A stretch of 64,000 nt of DNA from Alentia gelatinosa (GCA_950022655.1 OX465579.1:51687950-51751949); one strand, 5' to 3'. Positions 47,422 to 60,299 are shown, counted from the first letter of the stretch. Notes: generated by a model not told the origin, from the letters alone. Numbers and translations are program-made.

Positions 47422-48325
47422 CCGTCAACCGAACATTTCTTAATCTGTCTTTTTGTCCTTCTCTCTTGTTCTTTTACAGTCTTCACACTTTACCCTTTTC
47501 TGATTACTTGCGAAGGCGTTATTAATCATTCTGTAATTACTATTTATCAATGAAACTCCAATCTGTTGTCAGCATTTGTGAAAGAACACTGTAAAGATTA
47601 CTGATTGTCGCTTTGTTTAGGTTTTATTTATACCAATTATTGTTGTTTATCCCCATGGATAAAGCACTAAATAATTCAATCGAGGTATTTTCAAATACGA
47701 ATATGTTTAAAAAATACATGAAATAAAAACCTTAAGAGGTGCAGGTTCAACAATACCAGATTATTAATAAATATTGGATTCAATCTAGAATAGCAATTCC
47801 AACTACAGATGCATGCCACAGATGTTGGCAGATAAGCTTTGTACAGAATTAAACATTTATGACATTTCAAAACACGACATGGCAGGAAATGAAAATGCAT
47901 TCAGGGATATGTGCCTGACATGTAAATGCTCATTGATCTTTTAACGTGACTGTCTTAATTGATAATAAAAAAAGATGATCTTTTAGGGAGGGGTCATGTA
48001 ATAAAATGTATAGTAAAACCTCGCGGCAATTCTAAATAGAACATTTAAAGGAGATATCCACCCCCTACTATTTTGGCATCGGGAGCGAGTGGTAGAAGTT
48101 GCACGTGAAAAGTTATATTGCGTCGGAAAGAAACGTAAAATCCAAGTAATGAATCATATTTTACTGACCCCGTCTACAATGCAAACCAAAACACCCAAAA
48201 CAAAGTTTCAAAAGCGAGGTATTTTTTATTTTTTCGAAACCGCGAATTTCTAAAACTGCAAACTTTCGAGGGATCAAACCGACGAAAAGATAAACTTGTA
48301 CAATGCAAACAGATGCATTTCGATG
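47422..48325. other. Non-coding stretch
   Basis: AT-rich. Near 48046 the motif TTTAAAGGAGATATCCACCC resembles the end of the 46332 foldback (AAAGGCGTATCCCACT) but no matching second end was found. Confidence 0.4.
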
Positions 48326-48338
48326 CCCCCCCCCCCCC
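48326..48338 (+). repeat. C13 homopolymer
   Basis: Thirteen consecutive C on the plus strand. Confidence 0.9.
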
Positions 48339-48529
48339 TCCCGGCAAAAAGAATGCATCGCAGGCCTCAATACGATTTGGGCAGCCTGCAGCGTAGATCA
48401 TTGGGAGGTCTTTCATTTCTATCGTACTAGGAGGAAACCCTCAGAAGCAGGGAATGTTTAAGCCAAGGCCTGGTTAAGCACTTGCAACTCATACGGGGAT
48501 TCCACAATGTCTAATGCACTTGGGGTATG

Positions 48530-48910
48530 GACATATACCCTGAGTCCTAGAGATTCCTAGAACCAAGCATAATGTACCAGTAAGATCTTCGAGTATATCT
48601 CCTAGACCATGACAATCCATCAGTAAGTCTCCTAGTATATATCACACAAAACTAGAGTCACCTAGTATGACCCCGATAAGTTACCACACTGTCATAGTAG
48701 AATCGCCTAGTCTTACTCCTAGAAACTATCACGTTGTGATAGTAGAATCCAAAGTCTGACTCCTAAAGCTCATAGAACTTATTACATTGTAACAATGGTA
48801 TCCCAGAGTTTAGCACTTTGATGCCGCCACAATTTATCAGTAGATTTCTACACCATGACCCCAAGGAACTACCACATTATGGCAGCAGAATCTTTGACTT
48901 CAGTTAATTG
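48530..48910. repeat. Degenerate minisatellite, ~45-53 bp units
   Basis: Recurring CCTAGTATGAC/TCTTACTCCTAGA and (A/G)T(A/G)(A/G)TAGAATC blocks. Equivalent points GTCATAGTAGAATC (48691), GTGATAGTAGAATC (48736), GTAACAATGGTATC (48789) and ATGGCAGCAGAATC (48879). Confidence 0.65.
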
Positions 48911-49949
48911 TAACTACCATACAGTCGAACAGTCTCACAGCCTCCGTCAACCGATAGTGGCATACTGGAATGAAATTCACTTAATATCTGAAAATATTTA
49001 ATAAAGATTATTTTCTTTTTTGAACTGAAGATGGGATCTCGGGGACGCGGCTCCATCTAGCGGGGAGTATCCATGCTAGACGTTGGTCGCTCAAAAGGTC
49101 GTAATGGCGGCTGGGTGATTTATGGCCAACGGAAAGCCGACCGCGCTCGCTAAAAGAAGTGGTTTGGGTCAAAAATACAGATTTTTCCTTGATTTTCTAA
49201 TCAACCAATGGCGTTACCAGTCCATGTATTTCCACTCCCGCTCTCCCAAAGCACAGTCCTCACCATGTGAATCGACTATTAATGTCTACACGACACGGAA
49301 TGTTATATTCATCTAACAACATTGCCATCAGAACCTACTGCTGTCGATATGTAAACACTGATACACCAGTCGACGTTACTGCTTATAAAATGCACGAATA
49401 ACACTCTTTAAGGGGACCAACATTAAATGGTATGAAAATTGTCCAATGCTCATTATTCATTTAGATATCGATCTCTGAATATGATCGTTATTTAGTTCAC
49501 CCACTGACCTATAAATATTCAGGCTAGTGCTATTAAGAACATCCAACTTTGTTACTGTTATATTATTGTCATGAACCCAACCTATCCTGTGATATTTATT
49601 AAATGTTAAGTATAATGGATCGAGATAGCTCTGTTTGCACTGTTTAAAGCGATTAGTATTTGTCTAAATCATTCTATCGTCGAGAGAACTAAATCAGATA
49701 GAATTGAGCTGACATGAGCCAAACTAAAGAGATTAACCCATGATAGACCCCAAACGTCCAAAACAATTGCGAGGGGCCCTTCTTATAATAAGCGTGGGGA
49801 AAAATCAGGACGGGGATTATGTTGGGGGAAGTAGGATCTCTATCCAGAATTTATATTTTTCCCACCAGAAAAAGTCAATTAAATAGTGTTATGTTGTGTT
49901 TTAACATGAAACGTCAATTAATTCGTGTGTGAACTGAATAGATTCTTTA
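48911..49949. other. Non-coding stretch, nothing recognised
   Basis: The frame at 49122-49316 follows a short GC-richer patch (49020-49150) but has no recognised motif. Confidence 0.45.
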
Positions 49950-49973
49950 GAATAATTCGTAGATTCAGTCTGT

Positions 49974-50530
49974 GTGTTGTATTATGTGGGATATGTGAGA
50001 GACCAAAATAAACTGAAAATAAACATGTGGTGTAATGAAAACAAATTGACTATAAATGCTAGCAAAACAAAGTATTTCATCTTTGGAACCAATAGGAAAC
50101 TGAAAAAACATCCAAAACTAGAAATAGAAATTAACAATAAGAACATAGACAGAGTTTACAAATTTAGATATTTAGGAGTGACCCTTGATCCCACATTATC
50201 TTTAATTAGTCATGTTTCCAATAGCATAAAACTAACTTCACTTAAATTATATTTACTATCTAAATTAAGACCTTTCCTAAATCCTAAGGATTGCACTGAA
50301 GTGGGGGTGTAATTATTGACCCTTAGTTAGAGTAACTAGAGCTATTATAAACGAAGGACCTGTTTTCAAAATTATAAGACCAAGGCTAGAGAAATATAAA
50401 GTAAATACTCTGTACAGGGGGCGGGGGCCTGGAATTCACTGTACCCTGAGATACGAAAAATAGTAAGTTACACACAAAATGAAAGAGGTATCCCTGGCAG
50501 CTCTTCATAAAAAAAATAAATGATTAAGAG
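49974..50530 (+). pseudogene. Decayed non-LTR retrotransposon RT, C-terminal part
   Basis: The first 112 residues (49974-50312, read from a GTG) match the region just C-terminal to the catalytic YADD/FADD box of LINE-type reverse transcriptases: WCNENKLTINASKTKYFIFG, then YKFRYLGVTLDP, then LSLISHVSNSIK and LLSKLRPFL. The frame stops at 50312. In another frame, after about 50340, come INEGPVFKIIRPRLEKYK and, after one more shift near 50425, AWNSLYPEIRKIV, as in the tail of many invertebrate LINE polyproteins. The catalytic residues, endonuclease and 5' part are absent. The copy is 5' truncated and frameshifted, hence dead. The clade cannot be assigned from this fragment. Confidence 0.85.
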
Positions 50531-51060
50531 GTACTGGACCTTCTGTGTGATATAGCCACAACTGATTTGATGTATATGTACTTCCTAACTACCCTTGCTT
50601 TGTCAACAATACCAGTTGATGTTAAATACTGCATATGTAAATAAGTCGACTGGTACATGTAAATACGATACTAAATGCCCTTGTACAAATGTATCTAGGA
50701 ATAAGACTATATATGATATTACACCAACCATAAGTAAATCCTAACTTAGGAGCAAATCCGAACCAACAACCTAACGTTACTACATGAGAGACATTACTGA
50801 GAAGATCATATGTAATGAAAACTAAGGACTTGCAGAGTTTACAACCTGCAAACGACAGGTGACCTTTAGGTCACAGATTATCTATCTGAATCATTTTACA
50901 AATGTGCTTTGCTTTTTTCTAAATGGACAATTAACTACTGTAAAACCAAGCTTTGAATGATGCTGTGGGGACAATCAAACAGGCTGGTTAAGCCTAAGTA
51001 CTTGCAGGGTAAAACGCAAATAAAAAAATATTTTTAAAAAAGGCTGTTGTCCTGGTAGAT
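50531..51060 (+). mobile_element. Possible 3' tail of the retrotransposon relic
   Basis: AT-rich DNA following the RT relic. It contains scattered Cys-codon pairs (TGT AAA TAC.. AAA TGC CCT TGT near 50655) and ends near A-rich and T-rich runs at 51018-51070. It may be the element's 3' region, but the boundary cannot be set from one copy. Confidence 0.25.
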
Positions 51061-51419
51061 ATAACTTTTTTTTGTATCTGGAATCCGCACAGACCTAGTA
51101 GTATGAAACTGGTTTTTCACATCAAGGGAAAGCCTATAAAAATAAATCCTTGGAACCTCTCATGAACACTCTTGCTATTAAATGCATATATGTATTTTGT
51201 GATACTGAAATTCGGACCCAGATTCCCAATGCTTTACAATTCACAGCGATGCAAATGCCCCGTGCCAAAGAAAAAACCCTTAGAAACATAATGTCACCTG
51301 AGTGATTATCGACAACGGATGCTGGTCTCCAAGGCAACCATTTGCTGGTTTTTATATATGCCTTTACCCTCAAGTAAAAGGCGTTAAGAGTGATGACTCT
51401 ATTGGCCCTAACAGATGCG

Positions 51420-51730
51420 GGACTCATGCGCCTGTATGACCCAGTGACTTTATCGGTGATGACCCCTCCACTCCGCGTCCCACGCGCGCCCCGCGTCCGC
51501 ACACAGCCGTGACGTCACCACACAAAGTACGCACAAGACGTCACACAATTTGCGTTGAGACTGTGACAGGTGCCAGGCGCTCCCTGTTACAAAGGTCATG
51601 ACCTCTATCACATGACTCATGGAGACGTGAATTTCTAACCAGGCCACACCCCCGAGCAGCTGGTGGGTCTCCAGCGTCCGACGCCCGCCTAGCGCCCGCC
51701 TAACACACGCCTATCGCCCGCCTTTTGTTA
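51420..51730. promoter_or_regulatory. CpG-rich patch with CRE sites
   Basis: CGTGACGTCACCAC near 51508 (perfect CRE) and GACGTCACAC near 51537, in a block with CGCGCGCCCCGCG. It is followed by a CGCCCGCC-type mini-array (51676-51722). No exon recognised. Confidence 0.3.
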
Positions 51731-51839
51731 ATCTCATGGTGAGCCAGGCTCAGATTGGATTGCGTAACGGAGAGAGAACAAAGAGATTAGTTTTATTGTT
51801 CACAACGAGCAGGGTTTGTCAGTACCAATCAACGCCGGC

Positions 51840-52805
51840 CGGTGCGAGAGGGGGTGGGGGCGAGGGAAGGCCCACGGGTGTGCTGTGAGAGGGTTGGGTG
51901 GAGAGTAGTAACGCCATGTGGTGGTGGTCTGTAGTGGGGGTGTGGAGCTGTTGATGAGGGTGTGAGAATGTAGAAAGGGAGCACTGGAGATGAGAGTGGG
52001 GACAGCTCGGTCATGACAATAGCGGTGATGGTTGGTGGTAGTGATTGCACTAGAGAAGGAGAGATAGAGGAGTAGGAGACCAGATAAGGTATATTGTGAT
52101 GGTTATGATACTGGGTCCTAACAGAGAAATGATGGTGTAGCGATGGAGATAATATGGTATGGTGGTAAGGTTGGGTGAGGACAAGAAAAGGGTCTATGAT
52201 GGTTCAGGAGATGTATGCAACTGTATGCGATCGAGACGGAAAAAGAAAGCAAGGTATCTGTGAATCGATCAGAGGCAAAGGGATTGGATGGGAATCAGTG
52301 TCTGTCAGTATCATTTAGGGTCATATTACGGTGATGTTGGATCTATGAGATCTAACATCAACAGCCGCAATCCCGCAATCCCAGATTCACTGTACTACTG
52401 ACTATTCTACGAAGCTACGGATGTGATGTTGGGTGGGTGGGGGTACTAATAGCGTTGATAGAGGTGATTGTGGGTCAGGATGGCGAAAGTTGGCGGGGCA
52501 ACAAGACAATTATGAGGTAATGGTGGTAGAGTTGGGGATAAGACAAGGGGGGGGGACAGAGACAAAATGCTGAGGTTATGGTAGATGGTGACAGTGGGAA
52601 AGCAGTAAGGGAGTGGTGAATGGAGGATAAACAAGTGTGTGAGCATGGTGAGAGGACAGTGGACAGTGGGTAGTGAGGGGTAGAGAGTGATGAGGAGAAG
52701 GCATGGGATGGACAGTGAGAAATTGTGGGGTTGGTGAGGGGTCGGTGAGGGGATGGTGAGGGGATGGTGAGATGATGAGAGGACAGTGAGGGATTGGTAA
52801 GAGAT
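51840..52805. repeat. G-rich low-complexity block with 11 bp repeats
   Basis: The plus strand is G/T/A-rich with recurring GATGGT, GGTGG and GTGAGGG. Order is highest at 52727-52770, four consecutive 11 bp units GGGG(A/T)(T/C)GGTGA. The four GGGG runs have 7 nt loops, a canonical quadruplex pattern. Confidence 0.75.
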
Positions 52806-53731
52806 GTGAAATATTGTAGTTGGGCTACAAAGATTTCGTTTAGATTTTGTTAGGTATCATAGAGGCTAGGACTGAGTGCATTTGTATATGTATATATGTA
52901 TTAGTCAGCATCGTTTGCAATTAAGTACGCATGTTAGAATTGTATAAAGTTTATGAATATGTAGGTATTGCAGTTGCGTGGGGCAGGAGCCAATAAGGGT
53001 AGAACACGCTGAAAACCCTAAGCCTGGTAGACTAACGTGTCCTCAGGCGATTGGCCAGTGAAACGAAATAAAGACTGAGAAATGCAATAAATGGTGGGGT
53101 TTGTGAGGACTCAAGGAGATCCTGGATGAGAGACTAACTGGCGAGGATAGGAGAGAGAAAGACACGCTGAGAGATGACTGACCAGGAGGTGCAGGCATGT
53201 GGATCGTCGCGAAGTAATCTGGAACTGTATGAGACACTGTAGCAAGGATTTGGCAGGTCTCCCCTTTGCCCAAACTGGATTGTCCATGCTGCACGATGGT
53301 CATCTCAGGTCTCTCCTCTGTTGACTCTATATGTACACCCGCATCAACCTGTGAGTAATTGCCTCTGTCACCCTTGTGTTACCAGTCGCTGACGCAAAGC
53401 TTTTGCTCTGTGGGTTCAACAATTGTAGAAATTCATCAGGCATCATTCCGGTTTTGTTGTCCATCGTGTAATTGCCTCATCATGTGTATTTAGCATTTTT
53501 GTCATTTGAGAACCATTCTGTGAGGATTTCTGTGAACATTTCCGTTCTTAGATCAGTTTTACAGCACTCAAGTCCTAGGGGATATGACCATGTGCGATTC
53601 CCGAGAATAAAACATTTCATGAAATATTGCTCCCGAACTTTGTTCAAAGTCGTGATTTAATGTTGAGTTTAAGGGGTTTATGACCATCCCATTGATAGAT
53701 ATTTTAACATAGACAATAAGGGGAATTTGAT

Positions 53732-53785
53732 GGGGTGGTGAGGGGACGATGAGGGGATGATGAGGGGATTATGAGGATCTGGTGA
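53732..53785. repeat. 11 bp array GGGGATGATGA
   Basis: Five units: GGGGTGGTGA, GGGGACGATGA, GGGGATGATGA, GGGGATTATGA, GGATCTGGTGA. Nearly the same unit as at 52727-52770, one kilobase away. Four GGGG runs with 6-7 nt loops. Confidence 0.85.
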
Positions 53786-53919
53786 AGGGATGAATAGGGG
53801 AAGGTGAGAGAAACTGAGGGGAGGAGGTGTTGAAGAGACGGTATGGTTCAGATGCTCAGATGGGGGGATGTTGGTACGATTGGTATAAGAGCAGTGAAAG
53901 GACAGTGCAAAGGCAGCTG

Positions 53920-54110
53920 TGGCCGGCCATGCTGACAGACCTCCAGTTTCCAACATGTTCCCGCGTTTTTTTACCGCGGACAAATCAGGCCGCGCGCTGC
54001 ACGCTGCCATTGTCCGCCCCGGGCGCCCTCCAGCGGCAGGTGTCCACGCAAAGTTGCGGGCTGTGCGCGCAGTGAGCCGGCTGCGGGCCGCGCTGCCACA
54101 CTACCACACA
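53920..54110. promoter_or_regulatory. CpG-rich patch with CTCF-like site
   Basis: GCGCCCTCCAGCGG at 54023-54036 (reverse complement CCGCTGGAGGGCGC) is close to the CTCF core. CCGCGCGCTGC and GCGCGCAGTG flank it. No gene assigned. Confidence 0.3.
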
Positions 54111-54289
54111 CACAAAAAGATTACAAAAAACTTCACAGAACTAGGTTAAAAATCGTAATTATATTCACGGGAAAGTGGGAAAGGAAAAACCGCCATGTTG
54201 TACTAATTATCCTCTTTTAATCATTTTAACAATTTTATCCGCGAAACTTGGGAGTGGTTTTGTTCTAGTTACGGAAATAACACGAAATG

Positions 54290-54680
54290 TCAGTTGGACT
54301 GGGTCGAGGCGCAGCGACCCCACACCCGCCGGCCGAGTCTCTATTGATCAGTTGTTAAAGTTAATAGGGAGGGGAGCAGGGGGCAGGGTGGGCAAGAGGA
54401 ACGGGAGGGGTATGACTGGCTGGGCGGGCAGCCCGGGGGAGGGGAGGGGCGGGTGTGTGCTCGGGATGGGTCCCTCCCTGACACACTAACTGAGTAATCA
54501 GCCCGCCGCGTGGCGCTTCTATTCAACATCTCGCGCTCTCTCCTTTTTTTCTGGCCGCCTCACGCGAGACTTGCCTTTGACGGATCATGCCAACAAGTGC
54601 GCCACCAGCGACCCCCAGCGGGCGTTAAGAGGCATACCAGACAAGGGGGCCGCTTGCCCCCTCAATGCCACAATCTCACC
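54290..54680. other. GC-rich stretch
   Basis: G-rich part at 54360-54460 (GGGAGGGGAGC, GGGGGAGGGGAGGGG; quadruplex-prone) then mixed GC-rich DNA. Frames on both strands lack motifs. Confidence 0.4.
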
Positions 54681-55790
54681 GCCCTGTCAGGCTTGTCGCT
54701 ATCTTCCCTCAAGGAGGTGGGTTGCATTATCAGTCACTCTATCTCTCCTCTCACTTCCCAATGTGTTTCCCCTTACTGCATTCCTGTCACCTCATTTCAG
54801 CGAATTGATCTTCCTGTGATAAGACCATAGCTGTTGGTTAGGCGTGAAATACAAAAGAAAGACATCCAAACATGTTCAGCTTCCTCCTGCTTTACGTGAA
54901 GCTAGAGGGTTTCATCTTTCCTCTGTGTCTGTTTGTTGAACTTGAGGTCAGCTAATCCTTACATTGGCAGTATGTTATATATCTCCTTATAGAAGGGTAC
55001 CATTCAGCGAATTTCCATTATATTCAAAACTCTTAAACAAGAATGCTATTCACTGAGTGCCTATAACCAGCTTGATGTGGGTGTGAGTAGTCTATGACAA
55101 GTAAATTTGCAATGCTTGCACACAAACCCCAGACCACTGTTAAATTGGATAAAATGTCCTACCAACAAGGATATTGCACATCAAGATAAACACTATTACA
55201 CGTATCTATATGGTGCTAATTTGTGCAATTTGTAAAGAATGTATCGTTTCTCGAATTATTTGATGGGAATATATTTTGTAATGTGTAGAATATATCTCTA
55301 TATCATCTTATTGTCAGGTCAGAGATTTATCAATCTTATAAGCAATTTGTTTGCCCCGGATTTTTGAAATGCACATATGAATATTCTTTCTAGTTGCATG
55401 CCATCAGTAGGCTGCAGATTGACTGACGCATTACATGTTTCGTATATATACGTTGTCATGATACCATCATCCACAGGAAATCCACAGCGCGCGGATTTAT
55501 TGCTCGACAGCCGTTTATTGCTTTAACATTATTCTGTAGTTTGTCATAGTCAACATGCCTGACCCTTTTGTCTCCCTGATGATGCCACTAGTCATACCCA
55601 TTGTTACTTGTCGTGATGTGCTATCGTATGCATACATTCTCCAACCTATCACAAGGTTCTGTGCACCCATGATCTGTTACATCCACTTGTATCAATGTTG
55701 ACGGAGTGTCTCCAAGGGTAAATCATACTTTTATTCTTTATATAAGATTTTTATATCCTCCAAATGTTGCCTCTCCCATTATCCACGGCC
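54681..55790. other. Non-coding stretch, nothing recognised
   Basis: AT-rich unique-looking DNA. Confidence 0.5.
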
Positions 55791-55794
55791 CTGT

Positions 55795-55975
55795 GGCTGC
55801 CCACCACCAACCACTCACAGTCTACCTTCCGCTATCAGGGACTCACGGCTCATCACCCACCACCCAATGCTCTAAACTACCCACCACCTACTGCACTGCC
55901 CACTGCTAACAACTCACCGCCCAGCAACCTTTACCTACTACCCACCACCCACCACCCTCCACCTACCCACACGCC
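55795..55975. repeat. CCACC-type degenerate minisatellite
   Basis: CCCACCACC, CTACCCACC and CACCCACCACCC recur on the plus strand. Similar in unit to 41490-41700. Confidence 0.7.
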
Positions 55976-56144
55976 CGCGGGGCATCCCGGCCACGCGGCG
56001 TCCAGCACCCGGTGTGAGCCCGCGGGGCACGGCAGTACAGATAAAGCAGGAGTCAATCAGGCGGGCGGCCGGCGGCGGTGAGCCAGTCACGTGAGAGAGG
56101 AGCAGCTCACACAGGCGGATATTGAATAAATGAGCTGCTCGGGG

Positions 56145-56345
56145 TGGAGGGCGGTCGGTCTGTGGGCGGCGGCGGCGGCGGGTGGCGCACGGCGGCAGGC
56201 GGCGGAGGACAACTGGATCTGTATGGCAAAGGGGGCGGCGGGGGGCGGTTTATAGTGTGCAGAGGGCGGCGGGCGGTGGTGGGCGGTGAGCGGCACATAG
56301 CGGACAGCAGCCCCAGGGCCTCCGGAGGCGGCAGCTCGTCTTTAC
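56145..56345. repeat. GGCGG-type degenerate array
   Basis: GGCGGCGGCGGCGGGTGG, GGGGGCGGCGGGGGGCGG and GGGCGGCGGGCGGTGGTGGG on the plus strand. Complementary in type to the CCACC/CCGCC arrays, including the one 170 bp to its left. GAGC(A/T)GCTC palindromes flank it at 56100-56108 and 56132-56140. Confidence 0.8.
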
Positions 56346-58019
56346 ATGAAGCACATGGTGATGGTTGACACAGCGCTGTGTGAACCTGGATCAACAGTTT
56401 ACCTCCTTCGTAATCCAATAACCCGGCTATCAATATGAGTGACTACTGCCGGCGGCAGGCAGGGCGAAAAACACATCATCGGTCAGGACAGCGGGGCAGG
56501 CGGGGATCGGATGGAGGCAAGGGGTGGGGTGATGAGCAGGGGTGCGGGGTAAGACCTCTGGAGGGTGGGTCGGGCTCAGGTTGTGACTTTCATAATGGGC
56601 TCTCAACTGCCGCTTTTCAGAAGGGACAGGTCCTGAGCTGCTCGAACTAACTCCTAAATTGCTCCTCGGAAATGACACGCAGCCATGATATCACAAACAC
56701 TCCTCACTTTACGCCAGATACCCCCTCAGGCCCCAGGCCCTAGTTTCCGACCAGTGGCCTACTTATCCTTACAACGGTTCACACATGCCGTTCCTATAGC
56801 AACACGGCTATGTGTCCCCCCGTCATGGCAACGCTGGCATTAAGTGTGAGCGGCATGCTCATGTTTCTCGGAGCAGTTCACTTCAGCACTTCTGACAATC
56901 TGACCTCATGACTCTCACAGCTCTGGCACTTCATGGAGACAAAGGGTAGTTCAGTGAACATTGCCAGCTCTGAAGCCCAATTGCACAGTGAGTAAGAGGG
57001 TGAAGTTAAAAAAGGAATGAAAAGATCAGTTGCTCAGTGAAATATAATAACCTTTACCCTTCAGTGTCACAACGAGTAGTTTAGTAACATATGTTGACCA
57101 GCTTTCTCACTTCACTGACGCAACGAGTAGTCCAGCAAACTGTCTCAGCTCTCATACATCAATTCTGCGAAATTATCCTGCTCCAATTTTTCAATGTCGT
57201 TATGAGTATATGGATACACCATCCAACGCCTAATCGTTGTACAAATACCTCTTCGCAATTTAAAACGCACATTACTATACGTGGGGACTGTACTCGCCCC
57301 AGAGATTCTACAAAAACTTCAACTTTAAGAGTGTGCTTGACGTTAACAGTTCCATCTGTTGGCTCCTTTATCTCCTGTAACAGTTCTCCATTAATACCTC
57401 CTTGACAGAACTACATCTTTATACTGTGAACATTTCCTTCAGTTCATCCCTTCCAACTCTTTATTCCTTCTCACATTATGTTGAGTATGGAAGTCCCTTT
57501 GCTGAGGCTACAATTCACCCTCAATGCCTGCACAGCCTGCGAGGGAGAGGGATGAGAGAGGGCGAGCGGGGGCTGACGATGGATACTGATGGTGTGCGGG
57601 TGGAGGAGGCTGAGGGGGACGGGTCGGCACTGTATCGGTATCGGTCCGGTCAGTTTACATTGGCGGCGGTCACGGGGAAAAGGTGTTCTATCAGCTGTCA
57701 GCTTTCACTGACTCCATGATTTAATCACGACCCGCCCATCGCTCGGGTGTCACTAACCTCCTTAACTCCCTGTCGCCGCCGCTCGCGCCTCCTCCCCGCA
57801 CGGCCGGGCTCCTGTGGCCGACCCCCCTAACCACCCTAACAGGCTTAACACACACCTCCGCCTCCCCACCCTCGTCAGGTAAGGCTATAGGCCGCCGGGA
57901 ACGCCCAATGCGATTACCGAGGCCATAAATTACTTCCTTCCATTTCTGACGAATATGTGGAGAAGAAACAGACTTCAAGGCTGATTCTAATCAATTGTAA
58001 GTGCGGAATGCAATACGGC
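56346..58019. other. Mixed stretch, no gene recognised
   Basis: GC-rich G-runs near 56450-56580 and 57540-57620, and a CpG-rich C-run block near 57770-57880. Frames at 57091-57405 and 57402-57719 have no recognisable domain. GAGCTGCTC occurs at 56635-56643. Confidence 0.4.
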
Positions 58020-58070
58020 GAGCAGGGTGAGCAGCTGGAGCACAGCTCTGAGCAGCTCTGAGCAGCTCGG
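58020..58070. repeat. 10 bp array of GAGCAGCTCT
   Basis: About five units: GAGCAGGGT, GAGCAGCTGG, AGCACAGCTCT, GAGCAGCTCT, GAGCAGCTCG. Same decamer as at 12634 and 22331. Confidence 0.85.
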
Positions 58071-58384
58071 GGATGAGTCGGAAAGGCTGCCTGCAAAGAG
58101 ATTCTCATTGAATTACTATGGGAACCTGTACACATGGCACACTGTTAAACAGGGGTGGCTCATCATCCTCACACAATTTCTACGCCTAACACAAGGTTAT
58201 ACAGATACTCGCAGTATCACGCAACTCTATAAGCAACTAATTCATAACGGTATGTTGTCTCACACAAGACTCCTCATGTTACGTTTCCATGTTTCATATA
58301 ACCTGTACTAGTAATGAAAGACATGGATATGTGTTGAGACTCCGTCCTAACGCAATCTCCATAAAAAAGTATTTTAAAGAAAAT

Positions 58385-58830
58385 CCAGTCTGATAGTCGT
58401 TATACGTAACATATAATAGTGCTTAAATAGAACCTCCAGTTTCACACGGCCTTTATGTATGACACAGTGTTAGTTAGACCTCTCCGACTCACAGTATTTA
58501 CGCGTAATACAGTGTCATATAGACTCTGGACGTAACACAGTATTATATAGAAGCCCAATTGTCACAGTCTTTGCAGGTAGCACAATGCGATGTAGAACCC
58601 ATAGTTTTACACAGTCTTTATACATTACATATCATTATATAGAGACCAAAGTCTTTGTATGTGATACACGATGTCGTGCACGGTTTCCAGTTCCGCACAG
58701 TCTACATGATTCTCTGTTGTAGAGAGAGACACTCAGTCTCATATGTTCAGTACAATATCCATAATCCGGGTCACATTAACTCTATACAACATATTGTTAT
58801 GTTTACAGTTCCACAATATGTTCGGCCCTC
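58385..58830. repeat. Degenerate minisatellite, ~35-50 bp units
   Basis: Unit about CACAGTCTTTATACGTAACA, then CAGTGTTATATAGAACC. Equivalent points near 58451, 58495, 58569, 58614, 58650 and 58699. About eight eroded copies. Confidence 0.7.
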
Positions 58831-60299
58831 GGTATGTATTTCAAATTGATTCGGAAATGACTCGTGTAAAGTCCCTCGGTTGCACAGTGCACTGCACCTA
58901 ACGTAGACAGAAATATTTGATGAGATACTCAAGCTAAATGACAGTGGTAGGTTTCCAGTTCAGATGTCGACGGCGAGTTCAACAATCCTCGAAAATATCA
59001 AAACTAATTCATTCTTTCACGATGATAGTCTCTTCATTTGTCAATATCAAATGCTAAATTACCAAACGCACAAAATAAAATATTAAATTAAAAATGACTC
59101 AAAGTATTTTGCTAGCAATTTCAAACTGCCTGTCGTAGTGGAAAACAGAATAAAAAGGAGAGAAACCGTCGTGGAAACAATCACCCGTTTCCACAGCTGG
59201 GAGCAGTGTGTACCCTCCCAGAGACACTATGCATGCTGGTTACCATCTGGTACCAGGTTACAGAAACCTAATTAGTGTCCACCAGACTCGGCTCAGCATA
59301 ACGTGTGTATCACTGATACGCGTCTCAATATTGACGGATTAGTCACCACCAGCTTTGACCGGCGCCATGATGTAATCCCGAGCCACCTTTTGTAATACAG
59401 GACCAAGTGGGATTTAAAATGAAGGTCGTTGAGGCCACTCCCCTGTCCTCAAAGTGCCAACCCCCATCTGGCCTGTTCCATGGCCTTTGATTCGACTCTG
59501 AACGTTAGCAACCGTGCAATAGATGTGGCGTAGGGGCCCTTGTCCTAGTTAGCGGCCAGTGTTATCCTCGCTTTAAGCCCCTTTCACACACTCAGGAACA
59601 ATCAACGGATCTGGGATTAAATACCATTAATTCAATATACGCTTTTACGTAAATGGATAGCTAGATATTTTGGGGACCACTAATGAATTCTGGCCATCCT
59701 TATTTCAGATTCTCTTACAACAAATTGATTCATTTTCAACTTGTATGTTTCAGTACACAAAATAAAGACGTAAATGTTGTATGGTACCATCCTATGTATT
59801 CTGGTAATGAACCGTCAACATAAAGTTCTAAGTTCTTATAAAGGTCGCACTCTGAAGCCGAGTGTGAAGTGCTATGCCAGGACGAGGTATAAAAACGCAA
59901 AAATAGATTCACAGAATGGTATGCTGTGATATGTGTAGCGTACTATAGAACAGCTTCTGATATCCTCCTAAAACAAATAAGGATATGTATTAATACACCA
60001 TGCAGAGATATATGCATGTCTTACACTTGAATGCATGTCGGTAAAATGCGCGGATGTCTGTAACAACGATATGGCATTTGATGCTAATTGCATTAACACA
60101 ATTAGTGTTTTCCGGATGTATTCTGGATGATAATACATAAGTGTTTGAGTTAGCTGATCTTAACAAGGACTATACATATAGCTCACTTAAACTTATTTCA
60201 ATTCTATAGAGATGGGCGCAGTTGTACATAAAACGGCGTTGAAGTAGATCCTTTGCTTTGAAAGAGAAGGCGAAGTGAGCGATAATCTGAAGAATGAAA
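58831..60299. other. Non-coding stretch, nothing recognised
   Basis: AT-rich unique-looking DNA with few open frames. Confidence 0.5.

Noticed and set aside
48046..48420. Possible further MITE beginning TTTAAAGGAGATATCCACC
   Set aside because: No matching inverted end was found downstream.
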